Of a stretch of 64,000 nt of DNA, positions 62,500 through 64,000 are shown piece by piece. A program made the position numbers and the translations under genes. How positions within the stretch are numbered: the first letter of the stretch is position 1; each line of letters starts with the position of its first letter. The notes under the pieces were generated by a model. That model saw only the letters and a program-made list of their open reading frames with translations, searched no databases and was not told where the DNA came from. The stretch comes from Ignavibacterium sp. (lineage in GTDB: Bacteria; Bacteroidota; Ignavibacteria; Ignavibacteriales; Ignavibacteriaceae): NCBI GenBank assembly GCA_018335755.1, contig JAGXRK010000001.1:62001-126000 (forward strand), read 5' to 3'.

Positions 62500-62535
62500 C
62501 CCTCCCCCTGGGGGAGGGTTGGGTGGGGCTGGCTC
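62500..62535. repeat. GC-rich hairpin repeat between convergent genes
   Basis: ccctccccc and gggggaggg (62500-62508, 62510-62518) form a 9-bp inverted repeat, followed by gttgggtggggct. It lies between the stop of the 60611 gene and the stop of the metallopeptidase gene. Its form resembles short repeats scattered in many FCB genomes; it lacks a T run on either side. Confidence 0.5.
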
Positions 62536-62538
62536 TAC

Positions 62539-64000
62539 CTATTCCTCAATCTCAAACACCGGTTTAATATCCACAGGAAGTACTGCAAGCTTATTTCTTA
62601 ATGCTTCAATGGATGGAGAATTAACAGCATACTTCTCCATCAATGCTTTCGCACCATCGTAATCTCCCTTCGCCTGGATCATCAGCACTTTTGTCGCAAG
62701 CTCCTCTAATGTCGGAAATATCTTTTCAAAATTTACTTTTACTTTTTGCGCTTTTGAATCATATTCATAAGCACCTTTTTCAAGGAAGTAATTATAAATG
62801 ATAGCATTGCCTCCGCCATGAGCTGAGGTTATTCCGAATCTCATAGAACGGAAAGCACCGGCAAGAAAAGTTACCCATATTTCTTTTTCGATTTCTTTTG
62901 GATAAACGCCTTTCTCTATCATAAACATATTGTTATACATTCCGAGTATATCTGCCTTGCACTCTTCTAAAATTGAGTAGGTTTCTTTTAATTCCTTTTT
63001 TACTTCTGTATCTCGTCCGTCAACTTTAATAAAGCCGGGTCCGACTCCGTGCGACATTTCATGCATTAACGTATGATTGAAGAATGCATCAAATGTTACA
63101 TATTCTAACTCAGTTTCATCAAGAACCATTTCCGAAATAGGTTTCAGCAGCTTGGCGAACTTTGCTTCGTGAATATTTTTAAGCATTACTTTTTTTGAGC
63201 CTTTTGCTTGTCTGACTCTTTCATCATTAGGAAGATTGAATGCCAGCGTTTGCACCCCTGCTTTTGTATCCCCGGCGGTAAATACAACATTGGTTACAAC
63301 CATAGGGGATTCACTTCCACGCTGATAATTTTTATGTTCATCCGGCAGTGGTAGATTCTTCTCAATCTCATCCAGATAGTTTTCAAAAACTTCAAGCTTC
63401 TTTGTTTCAACGGGATCTTTTATCGTTACAAAACTTTCAAAGGCGGCTTTATAATTAAATAACCCGTCTTCATAAACTTCATAAGGACCGATCACAACCT
63501 CAATCTTATGATCTTTTAAATCCATCCAGTCCATATCACTCTGGAAGTAATCATTGGTTAAGAAAGCATCTGCTCTGGAGTTAAGGTATTTTTTGAGTGA
63601 AGGATTATCTGCATAAGAAGCAGCTTCTTTTAACAGCATCGATATTTCAGTCAGTTTATCTTTATAATACTCGTTGTAGGGAACAGCTTTTAAAGCATCG
63701 CCAGCTCTTCTTATCACAGTAAATTCATTTGTAAATGATTTTTCATCTGCGGGATTAGCTTTAATCCAGTTTTCAAATTCCTCCTTTGTAATATCTTCAG
63801 GATAATAGTTTGCCCCTAATGGTTTTTCGCTATCACCCATAAACTGCTTATCATTATCAAGCCTGTCGAACGGGCCGAACATAATTTTAAAGAGTTCAAG
63901 TTGATGTTCTAATTTGTTTTTTATATCCGGATCTGTTTCGGTTTCTATTTTTGCAAGAAGTTCGCTTCTTATTCCCAAATTTTTTGAGTAAACCTGTTCA
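62539..64000 (-). CDS. M49-like zinc metallopeptidase (5' partial)
   Basis: The frame is open to the right edge, so the start is missing; 'MGIRSELLAK' begins at a TTG and the true protein reads further ('EQVYSKNLGIRSE'). The zinc site is 'LMHEMSHGVGPGF' (HExSH) with the third ligand Glu in 'SILEECKADILGMYN'. The overall pattern ('YNEYYKDKLTEISMLLKEAASYADNPSLKKYLNSRADAFLTNDYFQSDMDWMDL', 'VEVVIGPYEVYEDGLFNYKAAFESFV', 'GFIKVDGRDTEVKKELKETYS') resembles the dipeptidyl-peptidase III (M49) family, but the classic HExxGH motif is replaced by HExSH. No signal peptide can be judged. It converges with the 60611 gene. Confidence 0.8.
   Translation of the reverse strand, partial: EQVYSKNLGIRSELLAKIETETDPDIKNKLEHQLELFKIMFGPFDRLDNDKQFMGDSEKPLGANYYPEDITKEEFENWIKANPADEKSFTNEFTVIRRAGDALKAVPYNEYYKDKLTEISMLLKEAASYADNPSLKKYLNSRADAFLTNDYFQSDMDWMDLKDHKIEVVIGPYEVYEDGLFNYKAAFESFVTIKDPVETKKLEVFENYLDEIEKNLPLPDEHKNYQRGSESPMVVTNVVFTAGDTKAGVQTLAFNLPNDERVRQAKGSKKVMLKNIHEAKFAKLLKPISEMVLDETELEYVTFDAFFNHTLMHEMSHGVGPGFIKVDGRDTEVKKELKETYSILEECKADILGMYNNMFMIEKGVYPKEIEKEIWVTFLAGAFRSMRFGITSAHGGGNAIIYNYFLEKGAYEYDSKAQKVKVNFEKIFPTLEELATKVLMIQAKGDYDGAKALMEKYAVNSPSIEALRNKLAVLPVDIKPVFEIEE

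Noticed and set aside
62500..62518. Bidirectional terminator between the 60611 gene and the metallopeptidase gene
   Set aside because: The stem is strong, but neither side has a T run and the loop would be too small unless the stem is shortened; it fits a dispersed repeat better.
1..64000. T9SS machinery genes
   Set aside because: Only cargo with sorting tails was found; no PorK-N, SprA or gingipain-type processing gene is visible in the window.

Overview
The window looks like a chromosomal segment of a Gram-negative member of the Ignavibacteria or a close relative in the FCB group (Bacteroidota in the wide sense). This is inferred from three things: many secreted proteins ending in the C-terminal sorting domain of the type IX secretion system (T9SS) with the loop 'NYPNPFNPST'; outer-membrane barrels and OmpA-family proteins; and several TAnnTTTG boxes of the Bacteroidota type a short distance before start codons. 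No tRNA, rRNA, CRISPR array or transposase gene was seen.

Left part (1-27290, all plus strand): an accessory, surface-directed region. Nine genes (first gene partial; 1915, 10931, 13068, 15309, 16775, 18106, 19870, 22011) carry a signal peptide where the N-terminus is visible and a T9SS sorting tail. Their bodies are beta-propellers (BNR/Asp-box, YCF48-like, LDL-receptor YWTD) or unclassified. Between them lie two mosaic paralogues without a sorting tail (2518, 8839), an outer-membrane barrel (4792), and a cytoplasmic-looking pair (5712 and 6600) whose first member ends in a domain of the kind seen at the end of VgrG spike proteins. The region also shows decay: three orphan sorting-tail relics (8584-8786, 19675-19812, 23734-23795) and an OmpA-type paralogue broken by one stop codon (23811-24257). 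Near its end are a SnoaL-like lipoprotein, a DUF4412-like protein, two intact OmpA-family paralogues and a small lipoprotein.

Middle and right part (27391-60447, mostly minus strand): housekeeping and metabolic genes. They include a GNAT-nitrilase fusion, dCMP deaminase, a NifX-like protein overlapping a flavoprotein reductase, a secreted papain-like peptidase, acyl-CoA dehydrogenase, an RlmI-like rRNA methyltransferase, an outer-membrane barrel, a periplasmic GH13 amylase, a 1289-residue coiled-coil protein, a PfpI-like protein with two small partners, an esterase, a 1589-residue AMP-ligase/GNAT fusion, citrate synthase, a beta-CASP nuclease, a putative restriction-modification pair, L-2-hydroxyglutarate oxidase, a YceI protein, a LOG-family protein and an ATP-cone/uridine-kinase-like protein. 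A broken lipoprotein gene (44263-45121) carries both a nonsense codon and a frameshift that removal of exactly one 7-bp tandem unit would repair.

Right end: another T9SS cargo gene, a beta-helix protein (60611), contains two in-frame copies of a short dispersed repeat plus a mini-palindrome. A 5'-truncated M49-like metallopeptidase gene runs off the edge.

The most interesting themes are (i) in-frame insertion of short repeats and palindromes at two fixed loops of the T9SS sorting tail, (ii) the 5712-8402 gene pair, separated by a single in-frame amber codon, and (iii) the 7-bp slippage tract in the broken lipoprotein gene.
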